DNA from: Seohaeicola_A nanhaiensis
GTDB lineage: Bacteria > Pseudomonadota > Alphaproteobacteria > Rhodobacterales > Rhodobacteraceae
Length of the DNA: 64,000 nucleotides
NCBI RefSeq assembly: GCF_042654245.1
Contig: NZ_JBHSGI010000034.1
Span: forward strand, 186,001 to 250,000
Direction: 5' to 3'
Position numbers and translations under genes: made by a program. Position 1 is the stretch's first letter, and the number at the start of each line of letters is the position of its first letter. Under the pieces are notes generated by a model that made no database searches, was not told where the DNA came from, and saw only the letters and a list, made by a program, of their open reading frames with translations. Positions 33,028 through 41,178 of this stretch are shown here, one piece after another.

Positions 33028-33929
33028 ACCTTGTCGAAGATCGAGCGGACCAGCGCGCCGCGTTCCTGAATAACCTGAGCAGCCAGCGCCATCGCGCGTT
33101 CGGCCGCCGTTTCGATATCGGCGCCGGTCAGCCGGGCGGCCAGCCAGGCCGCGCCAAAGCTGTCCCCGGCGGCGGTGCTGTCGACCTGCCGGACGGCGGG
33201 CGGTGTGAAGCTGTGCAGATCGCCTTCCGAAAGGATATGAAGCGCCTGGCCGCCGTTCTTCACGCAGACCTCGCGCGCGCCCAGTGCGGCGTAGCGGTCT
33301 GCGGTCGCCGCGGGCGAGCTGTCGCCGAACAGGCCGGTTTCCTCGTCAAAGCTTGGCAGCACCGTATCGGCGACCGAGGCGCCGAGGGTCAGGCCGGCCT
33401 TCATCGCCTCGGCATTCTCCCACAGGCGGGGGCGCAGGTTGGTGTCGAAGGCGATGTGGCAGCCCTGCGCCCGCGCGCGCGCCAGCGCGGCGCAGAGCGC
33501 CTCGCGGTGGGCGGGCGTCAGTATCGCGAGCGTGATGCCCGAAAGGTGGATGCAGCTGCGACCCGCCAGCGTGGCGTCGAGCCAGGCCTCGTCCGCCGCT
33601 AGAAGCCGCGCCGCCGACTGGCCGCGCCAGTAGGAAAAGCTGCGCTCGCCCTCGCGCAGGCTGATCATGTAAAGCCCGACGGTGCGGTCGGGGATCCGGC
33701 GGATGGCGCTGGTGTCGATCCCTTCGCCCGTCATGAAGGCGACCATCTCGTCCGAAACCATATCGGTGCCGACGCAGGTGCCATATGCGACACTCCAGTC
33801 GTCGGGCAGCAGGCGGCGGGCATACCAGGCGGTGTTGAAGGTGTCACCGGCAAAGCCCTTGCGCAGCGCACCATCCTCGCGCGGGGCGAGTTCGATCATG
33901 CATTCGCCGAGCGCCAGAAGAGAGGTCAC
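33024..33929 (-). CDS. kdgK: 2-dehydro-3-deoxygluconokinase
   Basis: A 301-residue PfkB/ribokinase-family sugar kinase. Seen: LALGECMIELAP at the N terminus, DTFNTAWYARRL, the DTNLRPRLW motif typical of KDG kinases, and the anion-hole motif STAAGDSFGAAW with the catalytic Asp. It phosphorylates 2-keto-3-deoxygluconate to KDPG, the substrate of Eda in the Entner-Doudoroff pathway. The start is GTG at 33929, overlapping the lactonase stop (GTGA). It is the last gene of a six-gene sugar-acid operon starting at 38491. Confidence 0.9.
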   Translation of the reverse strand: MTSLLALGECMIELAPREDGALRKGFAGDTFNTAWYARRLLPDDWSVAYGTCVGTDMVSDEMVAFMTGEGIDTSAIRRIPDRTVGLYMISLREGERSFSYWRGQSAARLLAADEAWLDATLAGRSCIHLSGITLAILTPAHREALCAALARARAQGCHIAFDTNLRPRLWENAEAMKAGLTLGASVADTVLPSFDEETGLFGDSSPAATADRYAALGAREVCVKNGGQALHILSEGDLHSFTPPAVRQVDSTAAGDSFGAAWLAARLTGADIETAAERAMALAAQVIQERGALVRSIFDKV

Positions 33930-34789
33930 AGCTCGACCCGGTGTTCGGCCTGACCGGTGACGCCGGGCGCGATTTCGAAGGTCTTGCCGGCGGCGCGGTC
34001 GGCGGCGCGCTGATCGTCGCTGAGGTTCTGCCAGGCGGAGGTGACCAGCATCCGGTCGAGATTTGGCCCGACGAAGGCGGGGCAGGTCGACTGGCGGGCG
34101 GGAATCGGATGGGTCTGCATGAGCTCGCCCTTAGCCGAATGGCAGGTGACTTTGCCATGCCCGTAATGCGCGCACCAGAAATTGCCCTCGGCGTCGATCA
34201 CCGCGCCGTCCGGGCGGAACTGGTCGGCGGGCAGGTCGAGAAACAACTCGGGCGCGCCCTTGGGCCAGCCGTTGATATCGTCCAGGCGCTGGCGCATCAC
34301 CTTGCCGGTCGGGGTGTCGGCGAAATAGGCATAGCGGCCGTCGGGGCTGAAGCACTGAGCGTTCGTCACGGTGATGCCGGTGTAAAGCTGGCGCAGTTCG
34401 CCCTTGTAGTAGCGGTAGAAGGACCCCGCGCCACGTTCCAGTGTCTTGCTCATCGTGCCAATCCAGAAGCCGCCCCAGGGGTCGGCACGGCCATCGTTGG
34501 ACCTTGTGCCGGGATTGTCGGCCTCGAGATCGCAGAGGTGTTCGATTTCACCGGTCTCGATATCGAAGACCAGCAGCGCGCGTTCGTGCGCCACCAGCAG
34601 GCGGTCGCGGTCGATCCATCCGGCGGCCGAGACATGGCCGTCGAACTGCCACATCCGCCGGTCGTCGCCGGCGCGGGCGTAGAGCCGGTGCGCGCCGATG
34701 TCGAACCAGAAGAACTCCTGCCGTTCGGGGTGCCAGAGCGGCCCTTCGCCCAGCTTGCATTCGGTGCCGTCGAAGATCGTCGCGCTCAC
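33926..34789 (-). CDS. SMP-30/gluconolactonase family lactonase
   Basis: A 287-residue six-bladed beta-propeller lactonase. Seen: LGEGPLWHPERQEFFWFDI with the metal-binding Glu, the NDGRADPWGGFWIGTM block with Asn and Asp ligands, and FSPDGRYAYFADTPTGKV. Family members hydrolyse sugar lactones such as arabinono-, xylono- or gluconolactone to acids. The GTG start overlaps the FAH-family stop (GTGA). It would supply sugar acid to the dehydratases encoded in this region. Confidence 0.9.
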   Translation of the reverse strand: MSATIFDGTECKLGEGPLWHPERQEFFWFDIGAHRLYARAGDDRRMWQFDGHVSAAGWIDRDRLLVAHERALLVFDIETGEIEHLCDLEADNPGTRSNDGRADPWGGFWIGTMSKTLERGAGSFYRYYKGELRQLYTGITVTNAQCFSPDGRYAYFADTPTGKVMRQRLDDINGWPKGAPELFLDLPADQFRPDGAVIDAEGNFWCAHYGHGKVTCHSAKGELMQTHPIPARQSTCPAFVGPNLDRMLVTSAWQNLSDDQRAADRAAGKTFEIAPGVTGQAEHRVEL

Positions 34790-35919
34790 AGCAGCCCTCG
34801 TCCGGCGAGGTTGCGCATCAGGGCGGCGGTGCCAAAGGTCCATTCCGGGCATTCGGTCGACAGGCGCACGGTGTTGCGCAGGGTGCCCAGCCGCGGCTCC
34901 GAGATGGTGACCACGTCGCCCGTCTTGTGGGTGAAGCCCTTGCCCGGCGCGTCGCGGTCCTGGATCGGCGCGAAAAGCGTGCCGAGGAACAGGAAGAAGC
35001 CGTCGGGATACTGGTGATGCCGACCGATGGTCTGGGCGACGATATCGGCCGGCTTGCGGCTGATCTCGCGCATCGAGGAATGGCCCTCCATGACAAAGCC
35101 GTCCGTGCCAGTCACCTTCAGGTCCAGTTCGGCGTTGTGAACGTCGTCCATCGTGTAGCCGTCGTCGAACAGCCGCAGGAACGGGCCGATGGCGCACGAG
35201 GCGTTGTTGTCCTTGGCCTTCCCGAGCAAGAGCGCCGAGCGCCCCTCGATGTCGCGCAGGTTGACGTCGTTGCCGAGTGTCGCGCCGAGGATCTCGCCGG
35301 TGCTGTTCACCGCCAGCACGATCTCCGGCTCGGGGTTGTTCCAGGTCGAGATCGGGTGCAGCCCGACATCGGCGTCAAAACCCACCGATGCCATCGGCTG
35401 GCATTTGGTGAAGACTTCGGCATCGGGGCCGATGCCGACCTCCAGATAAGGCGACCAGAGCTTTTCGGCCTGGAGCAGTTTTTTGACCTCCATCGCCTTT
35501 TCCGACCCTGGAACGATGCCGCGCAGGCTCTCGCCGATGACCGAGGCGACGCGGTCGCGGATCGCCTTGGCGCGGTCGGCGTTGCCGGCGGCCTGTTCCT
35601 CGATCACGCGTTCGACCATGGAGCGCGCGAAGGTCACGCCGCTGGCCTTGATCGCCTGCAGGTCGGGCGGGGCGAGCAGGACTGGCGCGCCATCCTTCCC
35701 GAGGTCCGACAACGCGCAGAGTGTTTCGCCCGGCGCCGAGCGCACGCGATCCGCGGGGGCGTCAGCCTCGAGCAGGTCGCGCAGCGTGGGCGTCTCGCGG
35801 CTGGTCAGGTCGACCACGCTGTCGCCGCGCAGGGCGACCAGCGCCGGGCCGATACCGGGGCGCCAGACGCGCCCGGTCAGCGTGGCGTTCGGATCGGGGT
35901 TGTCGAGGGGCAGGGGCAT
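34786..35919 (-). CDS. Fumarylacetoacetate hydrolase family protein
   Basis: A 377-residue protein of the FAH superfamily: metal-dependent C-C hydrolases, decarboxylases or dehydratases acting on diketo or keto acids. Seen: WNNPEPEIVLAVNSTGEI with the acidic metal ligands, GATLGNDVNLRDIEG, and KTGDVVTISEPRLGTLRNTV near the C terminus. It is longer than typical FAH proteins, matching the roughly 380-residue group found with sugar-acid genes in proteobacteria. It could hydrolyse a 2,4-diketo-3-deoxy sugar acid, as in the L-rhamnose/L-fucose oxidative routes. AAGGAG precedes its ATG. Confidence 0.88.
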   Translation of the reverse strand: MPLPLDNPDPNATLTGRVWRPGIGPALVALRGDSVVDLTSRETPTLRDLLEADAPADRVRSAPGETLCALSDLGKDGAPVLLAPPDLQAIKASGVTFARSMVERVIEEQAAGNADRAKAIRDRVASVIGESLRGIVPGSEKAMEVKKLLQAEKLWSPYLEVGIGPDAEVFTKCQPMASVGFDADVGLHPISTWNNPEPEIVLAVNSTGEILGATLGNDVNLRDIEGRSALLLGKAKDNNASCAIGPFLRLFDDGYTMDDVHNAELDLKVTGTDGFVMEGHSSMREISRKPADIVAQTIGRHHQYPDGFFLFLGTLFAPIQDRDAPGKGFTHKTGDVVTISEPRLGTLRNTVRLSTECPEWTFGTAALMRNLAGRGLL

Positions 35920-35931
35920 GGGCGGTCTCCT

Positions 35932-36852
35932 TCAGCGGCCCCAGCGCAGGACCAGCGGGTCGAGCGGGGTCAGCAGGTCTAGCAGCATGGCGCGGGTAGC
36001 GGGGTGCAGCGGGGCGATGGGGTGGCGGCAGAAGTCCGAGGCGATGACCCCGCCCGCCACCATCGCCGCCTTGGCGGCACGGAAGCCGCACTGGCGGTTC
36101 TCGTGGTTGATCGCGGGCAGGATGCGCGCGTAACCCCTTGTTGCGGCGTCCTTGTCGCCCGCAAGGAAGTCGCGCACCACCGGGCCGATCAGGTCGGGAA
36201 TCATGGCGCTGGTCATGCAGCCCGTCGCCCCGGCGTCGAGATCGGCCAGCAGGGTGATGCCCTCTTCGCCGTCGAAGGGCCCCTCGATGGCGGCGCCCCC
36301 CGCGGCGATCAGCGCGCGGAGTTTGGCCGCCGCCTGGGCGCATTCAATCTTGAAAAGCTTCAGCGCCTCGATTTCCTGCGCCATCTTCACCAGCAGCGGC
36401 ACGGGCAGGTCCACGCCCGACAGCGGCGCGTCCTGCAGCATGATCGGAATCCCGACCTCGCCCACCGCGCGGAATTGCTCGAAGGTCTGTTCGGGTGTGC
36501 CCTTGAGCAGCGCGCCGTGATAGGGCGGCATCATCATTACGATATCGGCGCCCAGGCTCTGCGCCTGTTTTGCGCGGGCCACCACGATGGGCGTGGCGAA
36601 ATGCGAGATGGTAACGATCAGAGGCACGCGCCCTCCGATATGCTCGGCCGAGAGACGCATCAGGCGAAAGCGTTCCTCGTCCGAGATCAGGAATTGCTCC
36701 GAGAAGTTGGCGAGGATGCAGATGCCGTCGACGCCCTGGTCGATCATGCAGTCGAGCACACGGCGCATGCCGTCCTCGTCGACTTCGCCAGTATCGTGGA
36801 ACGGCGTGGGGGCAACAGGCCAGACGCCGGAATATGTTGTAGGTTCAGTCAT
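35932..36852 (-). CDS. DHDPS-family sugar-acid dehydratase/aldolase
   Basis: A 306-residue TIM-barrel protein of the dihydrodipicolinate synthase family. K168 in ALKLFKIE is in the position of the Schiff-base lysine. The second active-site Tyr of DapA and KDG aldolase (usually LYNVP) is replaced by Gln in MLQDAP (Q140), so DapA activity is unlikely. Gene context favours a 2-keto-3-deoxy-pentonate dehydratase (AraD type) or a related sugar-acid enzyme. AAAGG precedes the ATG; LysE lies 14 bp upstream. Confidence 0.85.
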   Translation of the reverse strand: MTEPTTYSGVWPVAPTPFHDTGEVDEDGMRRVLDCMIDQGVDGICILANFSEQFLISDEERFRLMRLSAEHIGGRVPLIVTISHFATPIVVARAKQAQSLGADIVMMMPPYHGALLKGTPEQTFEQFRAVGEVGIPIMLQDAPLSGVDLPVPLLVKMAQEIEALKLFKIECAQAAAKLRALIAAGGAAIEGPFDGEEGITLLADLDAGATGCMTSAMIPDLIGPVVRDFLAGDKDAATRGYARILPAINHENRQCGFRAAKAAMVAGGVIASDFCRHPIAPLHPATRAMLLDLLTPLDPLVLRWGR

Positions 36853-36866
36853 GTGTCAGCCTTTCT

Positions 36867-37460
36867 TCATCTTGTGGCCGAAACCAGCGCCAGCAGCACG
36901 ACGCCCAACATGGCGGCGGCCATGAGGTAATTGATGCGGCGCTGGGTGGCTTCGGGCAGGTTCAGGCGGTGCAGCGCGACACCGGCCCAGAGCCAGCCTA
37001 GGTGGATCGGGATCCAGATCAGGTTCGAGACGATCAGCTTGGCGATGACCTCGGTGGTGAAGTTGTCGGGGTAGATCGGGAAGCCCGAATAAAACGCGGT
37101 ATTGACCGCATAGGCCTTCGGGTTGATCGCCTGCAGCATAAGCCCGGCGGCGATGCCCGGGGCGGTTCGCGCCTCGATGAAGGCGAGTTTGGTGCCGGCA
37201 AAGGCGATCTTTGCGGCGAGATAGAGCAGGTAGGCGATGGAGGCGGCCATCAGCACCATGCGGATCACCGGCACGCCCAGCACGATGGCGGCAAGGCCCG
37301 AGATCACCGCCAGCGCAACAAGATTGGTGCCGATGAACAGGCCGATCAGATAGGAGAGCCCCGCGCGAAATCCGTAGGCCGCGCCGACGCCCGCAATCGA
37401 CAGAACACCCGGCCCCGGTGTCACGATCAGCAGGAAGACGGCGAGCGCGAAGGTCAGCAC
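36867..37460 (-). CDS. LysE/RhtB family exporter
   Basis: A 197-residue membrane protein with about six hydrophobic helices. It has the family N-terminal VTPGPGVLSIAGVGAAYGFRAG, which is highly diagnostic, and INPKAYAVNTAFYSGF in the middle. The family exports amino acids or related metabolites. Its presence inside a sugar-acid operon suggests release of a toxic or excess intermediate. The GTG start at 37460 overlaps the dehydrogenase stop. Confidence 0.88.
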   Translation of the reverse strand: MLTFALAVFLLIVTPGPGVLSIAGVGAAYGFRAGLSYLIGLFIGTNLVALAVISGLAAIVLGVPVIRMVLMAASIAYLLYLAAKIAFAGTKLAFIEARTAPGIAAGLMLQAINPKAYAVNTAFYSGFPIYPDNFTTEVIAKLIVSNLIWIPIHLGWLWAGVALHRLNLPEATQRRINYLMAAAMLGVVLLALVSATR

Positions 37461-38491
37461 CCGGCGAACTCCAGCTGCACCTTCATCGCGCGGCTGCGGT
37501 CCGAGGCGGTCTCGAAGGCGGTCTGGAAGTCGGACAGGGCAAAGCTGTGGGTCAGCAGGGGCGTGACGTCGATCAGCCCGCCGGCCATGAAGCGGACGGC
37601 GCTGGCGAATTCCTCGTGAAAGCGGAACGATCCGCGCAGATCCAGTTCCTTGGCGGTGATCATCATCATCGGCAGGCGCATGTCGCCGCCGAGGCCCAGC
37701 TGCACCACGATGCCGCGCGGGCGCATCGCGGGCAGGGCGGCGACCAGTGCGGGCTCGGCCCCCGAACATTCGAGGAGCACGTCGATCTGTCCCTTGCCGG
37801 CGGTATAGGGCGTCAGCGCCTCGGGCGTGACGGCGGTGTTCAGCACGACATCGGCCCCGGCGGCATGGGCGTAATTCAGCGCGCGTTCTGCGATGTCGGT
37901 GGCGATGATCTCGCCCGCACCGGCGCGGCGCGCGGCGAGGATCGAGAGCACGCCGATGGGGCCGCAGCCCGTCACCAGCACCCGGCGGCCCAGCAGCGGG
38001 CCGGCGCGGCTGACGGCGTGCAGGCAGACAGACAGCGGCTCGGCCATCGCCGCCTGCGCGGGGTCGAGGCCATCGGCGCGCACGCATTGGCTGGCCTTCG
38101 CCACCAGCACGTCGCGGAAGGCGCCCTGGATATGCGGGAAGGGCATGGCCGAGCCGTAGAAGGCCATGTTCAGGCAATGGTTCGGCAGCCCCCGGTGGCA
38201 GTAGTCGCAAGCGCCGCAGGGCCGCGAGGGCGAGACGGCGACAAGATCGCCCTCGCTCAGCCCGCTGACGCCTTCGCCCAGCGCAGTGACATGGCCCGAA
38301 ACCTCGTGGCCCAGGATCATCGGTTCGCGCACGCGCACCGTGCCGAAGCCGCCGTGGCTGTAGTAATGCAGGTCCGATCCGCAGATTCCGCCGCGCGCGA
38401 TGGCGATGCGGACCTCTCCGGGGCCGGGTGCGGGGTCGGGGCAGTCGCCCAGGCGCAAGTCCTTCGCGCCATGCACATAAAGCGCTTTCAA
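37454..38491 (-). CDS. Zinc-dependent alcohol dehydrogenase, L-idonate 5-dehydrogenase-like
   Basis: A 345-residue MDR-family dehydrogenase. The catalytic zinc ligands are C37 in GGICGSDLHYY, the His-Glu pair in ILGHEVSGHV, and a later Glu in AMAEPLSV. The structural zinc site is CGACDYCHRGLPNHC, and the NAD fold is VTGCGPIGVLSIL. The HYYSHGGFG stretch is what I associate with L-idonate 5-dehydrogenases. The TTG start at 38491 is supported by GGAGG at an ideal distance. First gene of the minus-strand operon, divergent from a gluconate-5-dehydrogenase-like SDR across a palindromic operator; the same two activities form the idonate pathway of E. coli. Confidence 0.88.
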   Translation of the reverse strand: MKALYVHGAKDLRLGDCPDPAPGPGEVRIAIARGGICGSDLHYYSHGGFGTVRVREPMILGHEVSGHVTALGEGVSGLSEGDLVAVSPSRPCGACDYCHRGLPNHCLNMAFYGSAMPFPHIQGAFRDVLVAKASQCVRADGLDPAQAAMAEPLSVCLHAVSRAGPLLGRRVLVTGCGPIGVLSILAARRAGAGEIIATDIAERALNYAHAAGADVVLNTAVTPEALTPYTAGKGQIDVLLECSGAEPALVAALPAMRPRGIVVQLGLGGDMRLPMMMITAKELDLRGSFRFHEEFASAVRFMAGGLIDVTPLLTHSFALSDFQTAFETASDRSRAMKVQLEFAGC

Positions 38492-38530
38492 GTAGTGTCC
38501 TCCCCCAGGATCCACGCGCCGGAAGCGCCC

Positions 38531-38566
38531 TTGCAATACCCTAGAAATGGTATACCATTTTTGCAA
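38531..38566 (-). promoter_or_regulatory. Divergent promoter region with GntR-type operator
   Basis: AAATGGTATACCATTT (38545-38560) is a perfect 16-bp palindrome with core TGGTATACCA, the pattern of UxuR/ExuR-like GntR repressors. On the minus strand TTGCAA (38566-38561) and TAGGGT (38543-38538) form a candidate promoter with a 17-bp spacer, and the operator fills the spacer. It lies 53 bp from the idonate-type dehydrogenase start and 44 bp from the SDR start, so it can control both. Confidence 0.75.
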
Positions 38567-38604
38567 GCGGCAAGGCGGTCAAGGCCCGACCAAGGGGAGG
38601 AAAT

Positions 38605-39366
38605 ATGCAGCTTTTCGATCTGACCGGGCGCCGGGCGCTTGTCACCGGTTCGTCGCTGGGGATCGGGTTCGCGCTGGCGCGCGGGCTGACGCAGGCGGGA
38701 GCCTCGGTCGAGCTGAACGCGCGCAATGCCGACCGGCTGGCCGGAGCGGCGGAATCGCTGCGGCGCGAGGGGGCGGAGGTTTTCGAACTGCCGTTCGACG
38801 CGACCGATCACGCGGCGGTGCGCGCGGCGGTCGAGGGGTTCGAGGCCGAGCATGGCGCCATCGACATTCTGGTAAACAACGCCGGGATGCAGCACCGCGC
38901 GCCGCTGGAAGAGTTCCCGCCAGAGGCCTTCGAGCAGCTGTTGCAGACCAATGTCGCCAGTGTCTTTCACGTCGGGCAGGCGGTCGCGCGGCACATGATC
39001 GGGCGCGGCGCGGGCAAGATCATCAACATCGCCAGCGTGCAGACCGCGCTCGCCCGTCCGGGCATCGCGCCCTATACGGCGACCAAGGGCGCAGTGGCGA
39101 ACCTGACCAAGGGCATGGCGACCGACTGGGCGCGCAACGGGCTGAACTGCAACGCCATCGCGCCGGGCTATTTCGACACGCCGCTGAATGCCGCGCTTGT
39201 GGCGGACCCGGCCTTTACCGAATGGCTGGAAAAGCGCACCCCGGCGGGGCGCTGGGGCAAGGTCGAGGAACTGGTGGGCGCCTGCATCTTCCTCGCTTCG
39301 GACGCGTCGGCTTTCGTCAACGGGCACACGCTGTTCGTAGATGGCGGCATCACGGCCAGCCTTTAG
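38605..39366 (+). CDS. SDR, gluconate 5-dehydrogenase-like
   Basis: A 253-residue classical SDR. Seen: FDLTGRRALVTGSSLGIGFALARGL, NNAGMQHRAPLEEF, the catalytic Ser in NIASVQTALARPG, and YTATK. The QHR..LE segment and overall N terminus resemble gluconate 5-dehydrogenases (IdnO/Gno), which reduce 5-ketogluconate to gluconate. Paired with the divergent idonate-type dehydrogenase this gives idonate to 5-ketogluconate to gluconate. GGGAGG precedes the ATG. Confidence 0.88.
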   Translation: MQLFDLTGRRALVTGSSLGIGFALARGLTQAGASVELNARNADRLAGAAESLRREGAEVFELPFDATDHAAVRAAVEGFEAEHGAIDILVNNAGMQHRAPLEEFPPEAFEQLLQTNVASVFHVGQAVARHMIGRGAGKIINIASVQTALARPGIAPYTATKGAVANLTKGMATDWARNGLNCNAIAPGYFDTPLNAALVADPAFTEWLEKRTPAGRWGKVEELVGACIFLASDASAFVNGHTLFVDGGITASL

Positions 39367-39375
39367 AGAGGGCAC

Positions 39376-39469
39376 ATGGCGGACAAACCGGACATCGCCG
39401 ATGCCGGCCGATCGCGGGGCCCACTGGAACGGGCTGGACCTCGCCGAGGCGTTGGACAAGGGGAAGTGA
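39376..39469 (+). pseudogene. Possible frameshifted micro-ORF
   Basis: An ATG with a good GAGAGG ribosome binding site opens MADKPDIADAG. That frame then turns into an arginine-rich stretch. One frame over, the same DNA reads DRGAHWNGLDLAEALDKGK and stops at 39469, two bases before the next gene. The two halves look like one short natural peptide joined by a frameshift near 39408. It could equally be a non-coding spacer. Confidence 0.3.
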
Positions 39470-39470
39470 C

Positions 39471-40361
39471 ATGCTGACGGCCGAGCAGAAACGGTTCTAT
39501 GCCGAGAACGGATATCTGAAGGTGGAGAACGCGGTGACGCCCGAGCAGCTGACGCGGCTGCGCGAGATCACCTACGGCCTGATCGACGCCTCGCGCACTG
39601 TCACCGAGAGCAACGCGGCCTATGACCTCGACAAGGGCCATACAGCCGACACCCCGCGCCTGACGCGGATCAAGCTGCCGCACAGGCAGGACCCGTATTT
39701 CTGGGAGGTGCTGCGTGACTCACCCTTGACCCAGGTGCTGAACGAACTGCTGGGTCCGGATACGGTGCTGCTGACCTCCAAGCTCAATACCAAGGCGCCG
39801 GGCGGCGGACGCGCGGTGGAGTGGCATCAGGACTGGGCCTTCTACCCGCATACCAACGACGACCTGCTGGCCTTCGGGCTGATGCTGGAGGATGTGGACG
39901 AGGCCAATGGCCCGCTGATGGTGATCCCGGGCACCCACAGGGGGCCGATCCTGAGCCATCATGCCAACGGTGTCTTCGCCGGCGCGATCGACCCGGACGA
40001 TCCTCTGTTCGAGAGGGATCGCATCGTGACGCTGACCGGAAAGGCTGGGGACATGACGGTGCACCACGTCCGCACCCTGCACGGCTCGGCCCCCAATACC
40101 AGCGACCGGGCGCGGTTGATCCTGTTCTATGAACTCGCGGCGGGCGATGCCTGGCCGCTGCTGGGCACCGGCGCCTATTACACCCGGCTGGACCAGCAGG
40201 CCTTCTGGCGCGATCTGGAAGAGCGGATGGTCACCGGCCAGCCCTGCCTGACGCCACGGGTCGAGCGGGTGCCGGTGCGCCTGCCGCTGCCGCCGGCGCC
40301 CGACACCACCTCGATCTTCAGGACGCAGGAAAGCGCCGGGGCGCGCAGCGCCTTCCGCTAG
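39471..40361 (+). CDS. PhyH-family Fe(II)/2-oxoglutarate dioxygenase
   Basis: A 296-residue phytanoyl-CoA dioxygenase family protein. The facial triad is visible: H119 and D121 in VEWHQDWAF and a distal His at about 205 in RTLHGSAPN, with Arg in SDRARLILF for 2-oxoglutarate binding. These enzymes hydroxylate an unactivated carbon. AAGGGGAAG precedes the ATG. Placement between sugar-acid genes under a GntR-like operator is unusual; it may hydroxylate a side substrate feeding the same pathway. The stop abuts that of the convergent RraA-family gene. Confidence 0.88.
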   Translation: MLTAEQKRFYAENGYLKVENAVTPEQLTRLREITYGLIDASRTVTESNAAYDLDKGHTADTPRLTRIKLPHRQDPYFWEVLRDSPLTQVLNELLGPDTVLLTSKLNTKAPGGGRAVEWHQDWAFYPHTNDDLLAFGLMLEDVDEANGPLMVIPGTHRGPILSHHANGVFAGAIDPDDPLFERDRIVTLTGKAGDMTVHHVRTLHGSAPNTSDRARLILFYELAAGDAWPLLGTGAYYTRLDQQAFWRDLEERMVTGQPCLTPRVERVPVRLPLPPAPDTTSIFRTQESAGARSAFR

Positions 40362-41066
40362 TCATTCCTTTTCGATCCGCCGGGTGGCGGGGCTGGCCAG
40401 AAGCTCGACAATCGCGCCTGGCACCTTGAGGCCCTGGGCGACGCGCGCATCCAGCGCCTCTTCCAGCTCGCGCACCACGGCCAGCCTGGCGATCACCGCG
40501 TCGATGCGGGCGAAGGGCACCACGACCACGCCGTCGCGGTCGGCGACGATCATGTCGCCGGTTTCGACCTGCTGGCCGCCGACCTGCACCGCAAAGCCCA
40601 CCTTGCCCGGCCCCTTGGCGAAGGGCGAAGAAGGGATCAGCCCGGTGCACCAGGCGGGCAGGCCGACCGCAACGATACCGGCGTAGTCGCGCATCGGGCC
40701 ATCGGTCACAAATCCCGCGCCCCCGGCGTTCTTGAGCATCCCGATCACCCGGTCGCCTGCCGCCGCGCAACCCTGATGGCCCGCCGCCGAGGAGACGAGA
40801 ATATCACCCGGCCGGATATGGGCCAGCGCCGCCTGGGTGGCCAGGATGTCGGCCGGGCCGTTGTCGGCAGTCAGCGCCGGGCCGGCGGCGACAAAGGGCA
40901 GATCGCGGCCGTCGCCCAGCGGCTTGATATTGGCCGCCATCGCCCCGCCGCCGCCCAGCGCATCTGCGACAAAGCCGGTCGGCACACCCTGAAAGGCGGC
41001 GATCTGCGCCTCTGTCGGGCGGGGCAGGGGGACACGGATGGTCAGGAGGGGCGTGTCTTCGATCAT
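40362..41066 (-). CDS. RraA family protein (HMG/CHA aldolase-like)
   Basis: A 234-residue protein of the RraA/dimethylmenaquinone methyltransferase-like family, which includes 4-hydroxy-4-methyl-2-oxoglutarate aldolases and RNase E inhibitors. Seen: TGFVADALGG, GDILVSSAAGHQGCAAAGDRV, and VTDGPMRD, with the Arg-Asp pair used for metal and substrate binding in aldolases. C-terminal GDMIVADRDGVVVVP is typical. AAGGA precedes the ATG at 41066. In this context a keto-sugar-acid aldolase role is more likely than RNase E control. Divergent from the IlvD-family dehydratase across a palindrome. Confidence 0.85.
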   Translation of the reverse strand: MIEDTPLLTIRVPLPRPTEAQIAAFQGVPTGFVADALGGGGAMAANIKPLGDGRDLPFVAAGPALTADNGPADILATQAALAHIRPGDILVSSAAGHQGCAAAGDRVIGMLKNAGGAGFVTDGPMRDYAGIVAVGLPAWCTGLIPSSPFAKGPGKVGFAVQVGGQQVETGDMIVADRDGVVVVPFARIDAVIARLAVVRELEEALDARVAQGLKVPGAIVELLASPATRRIEKE

Positions 41067-41110
41067 GGGAAATCCTTTATGGAGTGGCGGGGCACAAGAT
41101 GGCTCTTGAA

Positions 41111-41128
41111 TTTGGTATACCAAATTGA
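41111..41128. promoter_or_regulatory. GntR-type operator, second copy
   Basis: AATTTGGTATACCAAATT is a perfect 18-bp palindrome with the same TGGTATACCA core as the site at 38545. It lies 44 bp from the RraA-family start and 50 bp from the IlvD-family start, so one repressor could control both directions. Confidence 0.75.
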
Positions 41129-41178
41129 GAAGCTGCCTCAATCCTTCCGAGGCCGCTTCGAGACGAGGAACCATCACT

